Source: RBG-13-51-18 sp963739395 (lineage in GTDB: Bacteria; Chloroflexota; Dehalococcoidia; Dehalococcoidales; RBG-16-60-22). Taken from it: a DNA stretch of 64,000 bases. How positions within the stretch are numbered: position 1 is the stretch's first letter; every line of letters begins with the position of its first letter. Shown here in pieces: positions 9,113 through 16,846 of the stretch. Under the pieces are notes generated by a model, which was not told the DNA's origin, searched no databases, and worked only from the letters and a program-made list of their open reading frames with translations. The DNA lies in contig CAVUAE010000001.1 of assembly GCA_963739395.1 (NCBI GenBank), forward strand, positions 620,001 through 684,000, given 5' to 3'. Made by a program: the position numbers and the translations under genes.

Positions 9113-9589
9113 ATTAGCGAACTACGCTTTATCGTCGACGAGAATGTAGGTAAGCTGGCGCGCTGGCTGCGGATGCTGGGATTCGATAGCTTGTTTTTTA
9201 ATGGCGAAGACGATTCTCAAATGGTCAGGCAAGCTCTCGCCGAATACAGAATTCTTTTAACGCGGGATACCGGAATCATGAAAAGACGGGCGATTACCAG
9301 CGGGCGAATCAAGGCGATACTATTCGAGACCGAAGAACCGGAACTGCAAATGCAGCAACTCGTATCTCTCATGGATATTAAGAAACAATCCCATCCGTTC
9401 ACTATCTGCCTGGAATGCAATCAGCAGCTTGTCGATAGGAGTCCAACCGAGGTTAAAGATAGAGTTCCCCCTTATGTTTTTAAGACGCAAACGCAATATA
9501 TGGAGTGTCTCGGATGCCGGCGTATCTACTGGCGAGGAACTCACTGGCAAGCGATGTTAAATAAGCTGGAGAAAACAGTCGGTCTTTAA
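9113..9589 (+). CDS. Mut7-C RNase-domain protein with zinc ribbon; predicted ATT start
   Basis: The conserved Mut7-C N-terminal block (RFIVDENVGKLARWLRMLG) lies upstream of the first ATG at 9173, so that ATG would delete the PIN-like acidic residue. The only well-placed start is ATT at 9113, six bases after ggag (9103-9106); no in-frame ATG, GTG or TTG lies between the stop at 9089 and 9173. The resulting protein has 158 residues. It contains LLTRDTG and KRRA blocks of the RNase-like domain and a C-terminal zinc ribbon (CLECN... CLGC). Function is probably RNA cleavage or binding by family resemblance; the exact role is unknown. Confidence 0.78.
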   Translation: MSELRFIVDENVGKLARWLRMLGFDSLFFNGEDDSQMVRQALAEYRILLTRDTGIMKRRAITSGRIKAILFETEEPELQMQQLVSLMDIKKQSHPFTICLECNQQLVDRSPTEVKDRVPPYVFKTQTQYMECLGCRRIYWRGTHWQAMLNKLEKTVGL

Positions 9590-9606
9590 TATCAGGAGGT
9601 TAAGCG

Positions 9607-10200
9607 ATGAAAGTTTACGAAGCTACACTAAAACGTCGGGCAATAAGGCGGTTCAAGAACAAACCTGTGCCTTATGCCGCGCTGGAAAAATGCATCGATG
9701 CGGCAAGACTGGCGCCGAGCGGTCGCAACCAGCAAGTCGGTGAGTATATCGTCATTAACGATGCTAAAGTGCTGCCCGGGATATTCGAGCACATCGGCGG
9801 GTCAGCTAAACTGCCGCCGGATAAAGGCGGACCCAAACCGGAACAAATGCCCAAGGCTTACACCATTATCTTAATAAATAAAAAACTAGAAGGCGACCTC
9901 AATCGCCGGCGGGTGACGCTTTTAGACATGGGTATGGCGGCAGAGAACATCATACTGACGGCTCTAGAGCAAGGTATCGGCAGCTGCCCGATATTGATGT
10001 TCAACGAGGCTGAATTAAAAATGATCTTAAGTATACCGGAAGGGTACGACATCGCCCTGGTAATCGCCATGGGTTATCCGGACGAAAGCCCGGTAGCGGA
10101 AGTGGCTAAGGACTCGCTGAACATCTGGGTGGACGATAAGGGCGTGCGGCACGTGCCGAAGAGGAAGCTGGCGGACATTATTCACCATGACAGATTTTAG
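9607..10200 (+). CDS. Nitroreductase-family protein
   Basis: This 197-residue flavin-dependent nitroreductase-like protein begins VYEATLKRRAIRRFKNKPVP, the standard N-terminus with the FMN-phosphate-binding Arg cluster. AARLAPSGRNQQ follows at about residue 37, and the C-terminal half has GIGSCPI and IAMGYPDESP. FMN/NADPH-dependent reduction is likely; the physiological substrate cannot be read. The start is preceded by aggaggttaagcg. Confidence 0.9.
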   Translation: MKVYEATLKRRAIRRFKNKPVPYAALEKCIDAARLAPSGRNQQVGEYIVINDAKVLPGIFEHIGGSAKLPPDKGGPKPEQMPKAYTIILINKKLEGDLNRRRVTLLDMGMAAENIILTALEQGIGSCPILMFNEAELKMILSIPEGYDIALVIAMGYPDESPVAEVAKDSLNIWVDDKGVRHVPKRKLADIIHHDRF

Positions 10201-10281
10201 GGAGAACTCAAAAGTTAAAACAAATACTTAAAAGCTAAATATTAATTAACGCCATATGCTAGCTAATATAACAACATACTT

Positions 10282-10362
10282 CTCTCCCCTAGTGGGAGAG
10301 ATTGAGTGAGGGGGATTTAGGGATTACACCCTCACCTTAACCTCTCCCATCAAGGGAGAGGA
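10282..10362. repeat. Imperfect inverted repeat (CTCTCCC/GGGAGAG type)
   Basis: The segment gggagagattgagtgagg is matched imperfectly by the complement of ccctcaccttaacctctccc, and a small palindrome ctctcccctagtgggagag lies at its left end. It could fold into a long hairpin after the nitroreductase gene and may also act as a terminator. Confidence 0.55.
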
Positions 10363-10370
10363 ATTTTGTT

Positions 10371-10447
10371 GGATTCCCGTCCCCGTATCAAGTACGGGTT
10401 CACCCTGAACGGTTCACCGTGAACGGGACAAGTTTCACGGGAATGAC
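10371..10447. repeat. Palindromic interspersed repeat (GGATTCCCG...CGGGAATGAC)
   Basis: The ends ggattcccg and cgggaatgac are inverted copies flanking internal smaller palindromes. The same end sequences recur at 19271-19356, 20229-20254 and 38555-38581, which identifies an interspersed palindromic family. Confidence 0.65.
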
Positions 10448-10455
10448 GCATAAAT

Positions 10456-10737
10456 ATGAAAGAGCAAGAATATTATTCCGGTCCTCCGGCGCCCGACGAG
10501 CTGCGGCTGCGCTACCTGACCGTGGACGAGGCACTGCCTAAGGTGGAGAGGTTTTTACACGATTCTTATATAGCCGGATTCAAACAGATTAAGATAATTC
10601 ACGGCAAGGGGTCGGGGACATTACGGGAACAGATACGGCGCGAACTTGGACGTCACTCGTTGGTGAAGCGCTTCAGGGCGGGGGAGAAATGGGAGGGGGG
10701 TGAAGGGGTTACCATCGTGGAGTTCAGCGAGAAGTAG
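10456..10737 (+). CDS. Stand-alone Smr-domain protein
   Basis: This 93-residue protein is essentially one Smr (small MutS-related) domain. It has LDLR-like RLRYLTVDEAL, the central IIHGKGSGTLRE (catalytic or nucleic-acid-binding HGKGSG) and a C-terminal GGEGVTIVEF. Stand-alone Smr proteins are nucleases or ribosome/RNA-linked factors in other bacteria. There is no good Shine-Dalgarno, because the palindromic repeat ends just eight bases upstream. Confidence 0.82.
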   Translation: MKEQEYYSGPPAPDELRLRYLTVDEALPKVERFLHDSYIAGFKQIKIIHGKGSGTLREQIRRELGRHSLVKRFRAGEKWEGGEGVTIVEFSEK

Positions 10738-10792
10738 TTCTCACGATTGAAGGTTGGGTCATTTTTCGGCTATAATTAAAACGTTCTTCGTG

Positions 10793-10869
10793 GTGGGTGT
10801 AGCCCAGGGGACTAAGGCGTCAGGTTGTGGCCCTGAAAATCGAGGGTTCAAATCCCTCCACCCACCCCA
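10793..10869 (+). tRNA. tRNA-His (GTG), CCA encoded
   Basis: Acceptor GTGGGTG/CACCCAC, anticodon loop TTGTGGC (GTG), T-arm GAGGG-TTCAAAT-CCCTC, discriminator C and an encoded CCA are visible. A G at 10792 provides the extra G-1 expected of tRNA-His. Confidence 0.95.
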
Positions 10870-10903
10870 TAAGCCAAGTATTAAGTATCAAGTAACAAGT
10901 ATC

Positions 10904-10923
10904 AATCCCCTCCACCCACCCCA
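10904..10923 (+). repeat. Duplicated tRNA-His 3' end
   Basis: The bases ccctccacccacccca at 10908-10923 repeat exactly the last 16 bases of the tRNA-His gene (10854-10869), 54 bp downstream. An AT-rich spacer with short agtatcaagta-like repeats lies between. Confidence 0.7.
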
Positions 10924-10973
10924 AATACCCCGATTTGTTCCCCTCATGTGATATAATTTAACTAAACTTGCGT

Positions 10974-11047
10974 GCGCCTGTAGCTCAGCGGACCAGAGCA
11001 TCGGTCTTCGGAACCGAGGGTCGTGGGTTCGAATCCCTCCAGGCGCG
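10974..11047 (+). tRNA. tRNA-Arg (TCG)
   Basis: Acceptor GCGCCTG/CAGGCGC, D-arm GCTC/GAGC, anticodon stem TCGGT/ACCGA with loop CTTCGGA (anticodon TCG) and T-loop TTCGAAT are visible. The T-stem has one T-T mismatch (GTGGG/CCCTC). CCA is not encoded. Confidence 0.88.
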
Positions 11048-11052
11048 GTTAT

Positions 11053-11088
11053 TCATTTCATATTCCCGAAGACTTTGCGTATTTTAGC
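11053..11088 (-). pseudogene. Remnant of a second pckA 3' end (12 codons)
   Basis: Read on the minus strand, this segment encodes AKIRKVFGNMK plus a stop, identical to the last 11 residues of the intact pckA (12408-12373). The nucleotide differences are all at third codon positions, plus TGA instead of TAG. An in-frame TAA precedes the Ala codon. It lies five bases from the 3' end of tRNA-Arg and is separated from the intact gene by the EEP-family gene. Confidence 0.8.
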
Positions 11089-11101
11089 TTAACTATATAC
11101 A

Positions 11102-12217
11102 CTAGATATCTAACTCTACTTCTAATGCTGCATGGTCAGATGCAGCATCTGATTTGGTCTTGATTGTATCCAGATGTGGGAAAAGAGTCCCATTTTTCCC
11201 ACCCCATACACCACGTCGCTCTATCCTGCCATTTATAACCTTACCGGATAGTTTTGGTGACATTAGTATATAATCGAATTTGCTTGATTTACTACCATTG
11301 CCATGAGTGCCAAGTTGTTTATCGCCGATGAATTTTGGATGTACCATAATATCTATTAGAGTTGAACCCTCATGAATCAATGGATCTAATGGGAGTTCAT
11401 CCGGCGATGCATTAAGGTCACCGACCACCGCAATATAATCATATCCATCATTAATACGTTCTTCGTAGATAGCCCGAACACGCTTTGCCTGACGGTTTCT
11501 TTTTTCTTGTGATTCACTAAAGACACCATAACCTTTGCTTTTAAAGTGATTAATTAATAAAAGAAGTGTATTATTTCGCGTAGTCTTGATTTCATATTCA
11601 GCACAATCCCGACTAAAAATTACACCTTTCGCATCTTTATCATCCGCATGGCCAAGCATCCGAGTGATATCGTACCCCTGCTTGGTCATAATCCCTACAT
11701 CGATTCCACGATCATCGTTCCCATCCCACAACATAACATGATCGTATGATACAACATTAACTGTTTTAAGCACTTCTTCGTTAAATTGTTTCAGACCTAT
11801 ACAATCCTCTGCTTCAATAACACAGAGTACATCAGCATCCAGCAGACCTATTATGCGTGCTATATTTTCTGTAGCAGTCTCTTTTACAGGTTCGCGTTCA
11901 AGTTCAAACCATCCTATCCAGTCACCACGCCCATTAGCAATGACTTCGGTTGGTTTCCCTTGAGGTGTTTTAAGAAAATCGCCTTTAATTTCACGAAGCC
12001 GGATAAACTTACTATATCCTAATGTAAGTAAACCTTTATACGATTTCATTATATCGAGTAGCTCGGATTTGATTTCATCGGAATATACCGGCTCTTGGAT
12101 TAATTTATTCAGGCGCGTAAAATTTTCCAATACTTGTCGGCCCTCTTTCCACGTATCAAGATTCATCGCTTTTGGACGTTCAAAAAGACTCTCAACATTA
12201 TAAGTAGCCAATTTCAT
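11102..12217 (-). CDS. Endonuclease/exonuclease/phosphatase-family protein
   Basis: This 371-residue EEP-superfamily protein carries the metal and catalytic motifs in order: YNVESLFERP at the N-terminus, LCVIEAED (about 130), INHFKSKG, VGDLNASPDE (the D-x-N motif, about 265) and SDHAALEVE near the C-terminus. It may be a DNase, phosphatase or phosphodiesterase; no signal peptide is seen. The gene is more AT-rich than pckA beside it and sits between the intact pckA end and a pckA 3' remnant, which points to insertion of this segment. The start is preceded by an ggagg-containing leader on the minus strand. Confidence 0.85.
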   Translation of the reverse strand: MKLATYNVESLFERPKAMNLDTWKEGRQVLENFTRLNKLIQEPVYSDEIKSELLDIMKSYKGLLTLGYSKFIRLREIKGDFLKTPQGKPTEVIANGRGDWIGWFELEREPVKETATENIARIIGLLDADVLCVIEAEDCIGLKQFNEEVLKTVNVVSYDHVMLWDGNDDRGIDVGIMTKQGYDITRMLGHADDKDAKGVIFSRDCAEYEIKTTRNNTLLLLINHFKSKGYGVFSESQEKRNRQAKRVRAIYEERINDGYDYIAVVGDLNASPDELPLDPLIHEGSTLIDIMVHPKFIGDKQLGTHGNGSKSSKFDYILMSPKLSGKVINGRIERRGVWGGKNGTLFPHLDTIKTKSDAASDHAALEVELDI

Positions 12218-12316
12218 ATTTTTACCTCCACTTCAAGAGATAATAGGCAAGTTTTCGTTGAAGCGACTATATACTACATAAAAGATGACATACAGTCAAG
12301 TGGCATATAAATAGTA

Positions 12317-12349
12317 ATGCCCCCGCCATTTGTCCTTAAACGAGGGCAT
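12317..12349 (-). terminator. Hairpin downstream of pckA
   Basis: Minus-strand arms ATGCCCTCG and CGGGGGCAT form a 9-bp stem with one G-U pair and a 15-base loop. The following T-content is modest (tactattta), so termination strength is uncertain. Confidence 0.5.
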
Positions 12350-12372
12350 CTTAATCTATCGTAAAAATCTAT

Positions 12373-13977
12373 CTACTTCATATTTCCAAAGACCTTGCGT
12401 ATTTTGGCGTTTAAGCCGCTGCCGATTTTCTCGATGGCGTCGTAACGGATTTTATTTAGCTCTTTTGTCTTCTGTTTATACTCGGCGGCGGAGTAAAGCC
12501 TCTCCGGGTGCACCAGAATATCGTCCACAGCGCGGATAGCCGCCGGCACCTTAAAGCCGGAGGGAGAATCCACCCAGTCCTCAAGTCCACTCCGCAGGAG
12601 AGAGTCAAGAATACTCATGGTATGACTGACTTCGATGTCCTTAAAATGGTAGCCTTCCCCTACCGAGCCAGTATTCATCAGGTAGTAGTTCATGTGGGGG
12701 AGGTTTTGCAGGATATCATAGAACCTGTTAGCGTGCTGCGCCCTATCACCTGCGATAAAGGGGTCATAGAAGAACTCCGTCCTGATTTTGCCTGCTTGAG
12801 TAGGGTCGCCGGCGGAGGACTCCATCGCCTGTCCTAGCACCATTAAAGCAGCCGCCTGCTGGAGATTCAGCTTACATAGAGCCGGGATGGTAGGACCGCG
12901 GGTGATAAGCACGATATTATCAATGGCTTCGACGTCGATATGCGGACTGGCGTGCATAAAGTCCCGTCTTAAGACCACCGCCCGCCCGTTGGACGTCCGC
13001 TCGAAGTTTTCGAAGTCGAAATCGCCGTCGGCTTTAACGCAGACGTTCTCGCAAACCGTCTCAGCTTTCAGCAAACCGTAAAAAATTTCTACCTGCTCGC
13101 CGGGATTAACGCCCTCCGTCTTAACGAACACGCCGCCAGCTTCGAAACCATGGAAAGACCCGTCCGGCATCAGCGTGCCGCCGTCATCCTGGATAAGCCA
13201 GGAACGCTCCATCCCTTTACGCGCCAGAATCTTGCAGGTGGTCGTGGTCTTGCCGTTAGCGCTCAAGGCAACGAGCAATGTACGCACCGGTTTATAAATA
13301 CCGTGCGCCGACTGGAGGTAGTCCTCACGGCAACCGGCGTGGAGGAAGATGCCGCCGCGGCGAGTCTTAGCCACCCAGTCCTCGGAAGCAAAAACGCCTT
13401 TCTTATATTCACCGATATAGTTGCTGTTGCGGATAATTTTCACCACTCGGCCGTCATCGAGGAGAGCCAGGCGGATGGTGATATCCTTCTGGGGGAGAGG
13501 TTTGGATTTATTGGTCTGCCAGGCGTGGTCGCCGAAAAAGACGATTTGATAGTCCGGCTTTTTCACCGGCTTATGCACCGGCGCGAAGAGGTTTTTACCG
13601 CCGTAAGCCACATGGGCAAACTTAGTGGGGACAATAAGGCGGACGACCGTGTCGCTAGTCGGGTTGCCGACAATGCGGTCGATAGAAATAATTTTTTCTT
13701 TTGCCAGAGCTTTTTCGCAGTTTTGTAAGAGCTTAAGCTCGTCCTCGCCGAATTTATCATCGACGCTGTTTTTCGTGAACATCTGCGAGCGAGAGGTCGG
13801 CTCACTTTCCGCCACAAAGTTATTGTAGATTGTTTTAACAACTCCCTCTTCTTTTGCCACTAAACCCCGCAGGACCTCTTCGGAAGGGTTATCCAGCAGG
13901 CGACCTTCCGCTTTAGCTTTTTCCCGTATTCTTTCCGCCGTCTTAGCGAACTCATCAAGATTAAATTTGGCAGCCAT
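12373..13977 (-). CDS. pckA: Phosphoenolpyruvate carboxykinase (ATP-type family)
   Basis: This 534-residue enzyme of gluconeogenesis/anaplerosis should convert oxaloacetate to PEP with a nucleotide triphosphate, or fix CO2 in reverse. The phosphate-binding loop is ALSANGKTTTT (about 243), followed by WLIQDDGGTL and FEAGGVFVKTEG, which hold the metal-binding Asp residues. The sequence is divergent from E. coli PckA, so the nucleotide preference is inferred. A second, remnant copy of its last codons lies at 11053-11088. The start ATG is preceded by ggaggtc on the minus strand. Confidence 0.8.
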   Translation of the reverse strand: MAAKFNLDEFAKTAERIREKAKAEGRLLDNPSEEVLRGLVAKEEGVVKTIYNNFVAESEPTSRSQMFTKNSVDDKFGEDELKLLQNCEKALAKEKIISIDRIVGNPTSDTVVRLIVPTKFAHVAYGGKNLFAPVHKPVKKPDYQIVFFGDHAWQTNKSKPLPQKDITIRLALLDDGRVVKIIRNSNYIGEYKKGVFASEDWVAKTRRGGIFLHAGCREDYLQSAHGIYKPVRTLLVALSANGKTTTTCKILARKGMERSWLIQDDGGTLMPDGSFHGFEAGGVFVKTEGVNPGEQVEIFYGLLKAETVCENVCVKADGDFDFENFERTSNGRAVVLRRDFMHASPHIDVEAIDNIVLITRGPTIPALCKLNLQQAAALMVLGQAMESSAGDPTQAGKIRTEFFYDPFIAGDRAQHANRFYDILQNLPHMNYYLMNTGSVGEGYHFKDIEVSHTMSILDSLLRSGLEDWVDSPSGFKVPAAIRAVDDILVHPERLYSAAEYKQKTKELNKIRYDAIEKIGSGLNAKIRKVFGNMK

Positions 13978-14084
13978 TTTTGACCTCCATCATCTTTCTT
14001 AAGCGTATCACAAAAACACTTTCACCCTCAAGGGGAAATGGGGTGAAGTTAATAGTTATCAGTAAGAAGAATAAGGAAACAGAC

Positions 14085-14112
14085 GACTGGATACCGACTT
14101 TCGTCGGTATGG
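14085..14112. repeat. Palindromic repeat (GGATACCGAC...GTCGGTAT)
   Basis: The sequence ggataccgactttcgtcggtat is an inverted repeat with a short loop. A near-identical copy lies at 38517-38542. It is placed just beyond the 3' end of mtaB. Confidence 0.6.
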
Positions 14113-14115
14113 TTT

Positions 14116-15375
14116 TTATTTTACGACCTCTCCCCACACCCCATCCTTATAAAGCTTTACCAGTTTATTAGGGAGGATGAGAGTGGTCAAGGCTTTACTG
14201 CTTTTGGTATATACTTTTACATAATTGCCAGTTAGTCCCGACCAGACGCCATTGGATTGCTGTTCCCAAAGTACGTCCATAGTCTTGCCGATAAAACGTT
14301 GTTGAAAGGCTTTGACGCTTTCTTTGGAAAGGGCAAGCATCTGGTTGCTACGTTCTTTTTTGACGACATCTGAAATTTGTTGGGGCATGGTGGCGGCAGC
14401 TGTACCGGGGCGGGGAGAAAAAGAAAAAACATGTATTCGGGCGAATTGCATCTCCCGGCAAAAGTTAAGGGTTTCCTTAAAATCCGCATTAGTCTCACCG
14501 GGGAAACCGACGATAATATCCGTGGTTATCGCGGCGTCCGGCACTACATTACGGATTATTTTAACGGCATTACGATATTCAGCCACGGAGTAACGGCGTT
14601 TCATTTTCTTCAGAACAACGTCACTACCGCTCTGGAGGGAGAGGTGAAAATGGGGACATAAACGGGCATCTTGCCAGAGGTCAATAAGGTCGGGGGTAAT
14701 ATACTGGGGCTGGAGGGAGGAAAGTCTCAAACGCGGCACGGGCGTCTCGACAAGGATACGCTTGATAAGACCTGCCAGATTAACGTCACCGCTTTTATAA
14801 GCGCCGATTTCTGTGCCGGTCAAAACCACTTCGCGATAGTCATCGGCTACAAAACTCCTAATTGAAGACAGGATATTAGTCACCGCGACATTTTGTTCCC
14901 TTGTGCGGACGTAAGGCACGATACAGTAAGCGCAAAAGTTCTTACAGCCGTCTTGAATTTTAAGGAAGGCGCGGGTACGGCGGATAGCATGAGGTCCGGA
15001 GGGAACTGGGGTGCCTTGATGCAAATCGCCCAATAAGGTCAATAGATTCATCTTACGGTCATTGCCAAGTACCAGTTCTACTCCCTCGATTTCAGCCAGT
15101 TCGGCGGGAGCGCGGTGGGCGTAACAGCCAATGGCGATAAGACGCGCCGATGGATTACGTCGTCTTGCTTGCCTCAATAATTGACGCGATTTATGGTCGG
15201 CGACGTGGGTGACGGTACAAGTATTTAAAATATAAATATCAGCCCGGGCATCAGCATCTACTAATTTATAACCGGCGGCTTCGAACTGGCGGGCGAGAGA
15301 CTGTATTTCTGCTTGGTTCAATTTGCAGCCGAGACTGTCTAAAGCAATACTGGGACGACGCACTTTTTCACTCAT
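14116..15375 (-). CDS. mtaB: tRNA t6A37 methylthiotransferase
   Basis: This 419-residue radical SAM enzyme is expected to add a methylthio group to t6A37 of tRNAs. The N-terminal UPF0004 domain carries Cys residues in LGCKLNQAE, NTCTVT and GCYAHR that bind the auxiliary 4Fe-4S cluster. The radical SAM triad is GCKNFCAYCIVPYVR (CxxxCxxC, about 148-156), and a C-terminal TRAM-like domain follows. It is called MtaB rather than MiaB because of the CKLNQAE opening; MiaB is encoded separately at 31566. It is divergent from fabF. Confidence 0.9.
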   Translation of the reverse strand: MSEKVRRPSIALDSLGCKLNQAEIQSLARQFEAAGYKLVDADARADIYILNTCTVTHVADHKSRQLLRQARRRNPSARLIAIGCYAHRAPAELAEIEGVELVLGNDRKMNLLTLLGDLHQGTPVPSGPHAIRRTRAFLKIQDGCKNFCAYCIVPYVRTREQNVAVTNILSSIRSFVADDYREVVLTGTEIGAYKSGDVNLAGLIKRILVETPVPRLRLSSLQPQYITPDLIDLWQDARLCPHFHLSLQSGSDVVLKKMKRRYSVAEYRNAVKIIRNVVPDAAITTDIIVGFPGETNADFKETLNFCREMQFARIHVFSFSPRPGTAAATMPQQISDVVKKERSNQMLALSKESVKAFQQRFIGKTMDVLWEQQSNGVWSGLTGNYVKVYTKSSKALTTLILPNKLVKLYKDGVWGEVVK

Positions 15376-15450
15376 CTTATTAGGGGATATACAAAATTAT
15401 ACCGTCGGGGGAGAAGCGAGGTCAAAAGAAATGAGTGAAATCATAAATAG

Positions 15451-15470
15451 ATCCCGACCTTCTTCGGGAT
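15451..15470. repeat. Short hairpin repeat (ATCCCGA/TCGGGAT)
   Basis: A 7-bp perfect stem atcccga/tcgggat with a six-base loop lies between the divergent mtaB and fabF genes. It resembles the core of the other interspersed palindromes. Confidence 0.45.
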
Positions 15471-15593
15471 GGGTGGCGGGGGGTAAAGGGGCGCCAGCCA
15501 ACTTGAAAATAAGTGTAAAATATGTAAAAATTAGATGTAAATCCCCCTATAAATTGTTCTAACACCCCGCACCATAACAAGGAGGCCTCTACC

Positions 15594-16844
15594 ATTAATA
15601 ATACCAGCCGAGTTGTAGTTACTGGCATCGGCGCGATTACGCCGCTGGGACTTGATATGGCCACGACGTGGCAAGCGCTTATTGCCGGTAAGTCCGGCAT
15701 CGACTATATAACGCTTTTCGACGCTTCTAAGATGGAAGTTAAGTTCGCCGGAGAAGTTAAGGGGTTTAATCCGGAGAATTACATCAACCGCAAGGATGTA
15801 CGGCGCATGGACCGTTTCGCACAATTGGCGGTTGTCGCCGGTTTCCAGGCAGTCAAAGACGCTAACCTGAAAATCGATAGCTCTAACGAGAATGATATCG
15901 GCGTCTTCATCGGGAGTGGCATCGGCGGCTTGACCACCCTTTTCGAACAGGCAAAGGTGCTGGTGGAAAGAGGGGCGGATAGAGTAAGTCCTTTTCTCGC
16001 GCCAATGATGATTGCGGATATTGCTGCCGCCCAGATATCCATCGCTCTTGGGGTTAAAGGACCTAATATGTGCATGACCTCCGCCTGCTCCAGCGGGTCG
16101 GACGCCATCGGTTTAGCCGCAGAATACATCAAGTTCGGCAATGCCGAGGTAATGATTGCCGGCGGGGCGGAAGCGATTATCAATCCACTGGGTGTAACTG
16201 CCTTCAGTCAGCTAAAAGCTCTTTCTACCAGAAACGATGCGCCGCAAAAAGCCTCGCGTCCCTTCGACAGAGATAGAGATGGCTTTATCCTCGCCGAAGG
16301 GGCTGTCGTACTCATTCTGGAGAGTCTGGAACACGCTCAGAAACGAGGCGCTAACATTCTGGCGGAAATCGTAGGCTATGGGGCTACCGCTGACTCATTC
16401 CATGTGACACAGCCGCTGGAGAGCGGCGCAGGCGCCGCTAAAGCCATGCAGATGGCACTTAAAAGGGGCAATATCAAACCCGAAGAAATCGATTATATCA
16501 ACGCGCACGGCACATCCACGCAACTGAACGACGCCATGGAAACTAAAGCTATTAAGACTGCTTTCGGCGATTACGCTTATAAAGTGCCTGTCAGCTCCAC
16601 AAAGTCGATGACGGGACATTTAATAGGCTGTGCCGGAGCGTTAGAACCAGCCATTTGTATCATGACGATTTTAAACAGTATCATTCCACCAACGATTAAC
16701 TACGAAAACCCCGACCCTGTCTGCGACCTGGATTACGTACCCAATGTCGCCCGTAAAAAAGAAGTCAAAACAGCGTTAACCAGCTCTTTCGGTTTCGGGG
16801 GACATAATTCAGTAATGATATTAAAAAAATACACCGAGGCATAA
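15594..16844 (+). CDS. fabF: 3-oxoacyl-ACP synthase II; predicted ATT start
   Basis: This is beta-ketoacyl-ACP synthase II of fatty-acid elongation. The universally placed N-terminal block RVVVTGIGAITPLG lies upstream of the first ATG (15657). The only start with proper spacing is ATT at 15594, eight bases after aaggagg (15579-15585); no in-frame ATG, GTG or TTG is available. The protein then has 416 residues, the normal FabF length. The catalytic Cys lies in MTSACSSGSD, the His pair in NAHGTST and MTGHLIGCAGA. It is followed two bases later by recJ. Residue numbering shows no loss of any active-site residue. Confidence 0.92.
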   Translation: MNNTSRVVVTGIGAITPLGLDMATTWQALIAGKSGIDYITLFDASKMEVKFAGEVKGFNPENYINRKDVRRMDRFAQLAVVAGFQAVKDANLKIDSSNENDIGVFIGSGIGGLTTLFEQAKVLVERGADRVSPFLAPMMIADIAAAQISIALGVKGPNMCMTSACSSGSDAIGLAAEYIKFGNAEVMIAGGAEAIINPLGVTAFSQLKALSTRNDAPQKASRPFDRDRDGFILAEGAVVLILESLEHAQKRGANILAEIVGYGATADSFHVTQPLESGAGAAKAMQMALKRGNIKPEEIDYINAHGTSTQLNDAMETKAIKTAFGDYAYKVPVSSTKSMTGHLIGCAGALEPAICIMTILNSIIPPTINYENPDPVCDLDYVPNVARKKEVKTALTSSFGFGGHNSVMILKKYTEA

Positions 16845-16846
16845 TT

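Noticed and set aside
10754..10951. Short ORF across tRNA-His
   Set aside because: The segment is explained fully by the tRNA and its duplicated 3' end.
13150..13728. Long 192-codon open frame on the plus strand
   Set aside because: It is entirely antisense to pckA and shows no family resemblance; it is a shadow of the G+C-biased third positions of the real gene.
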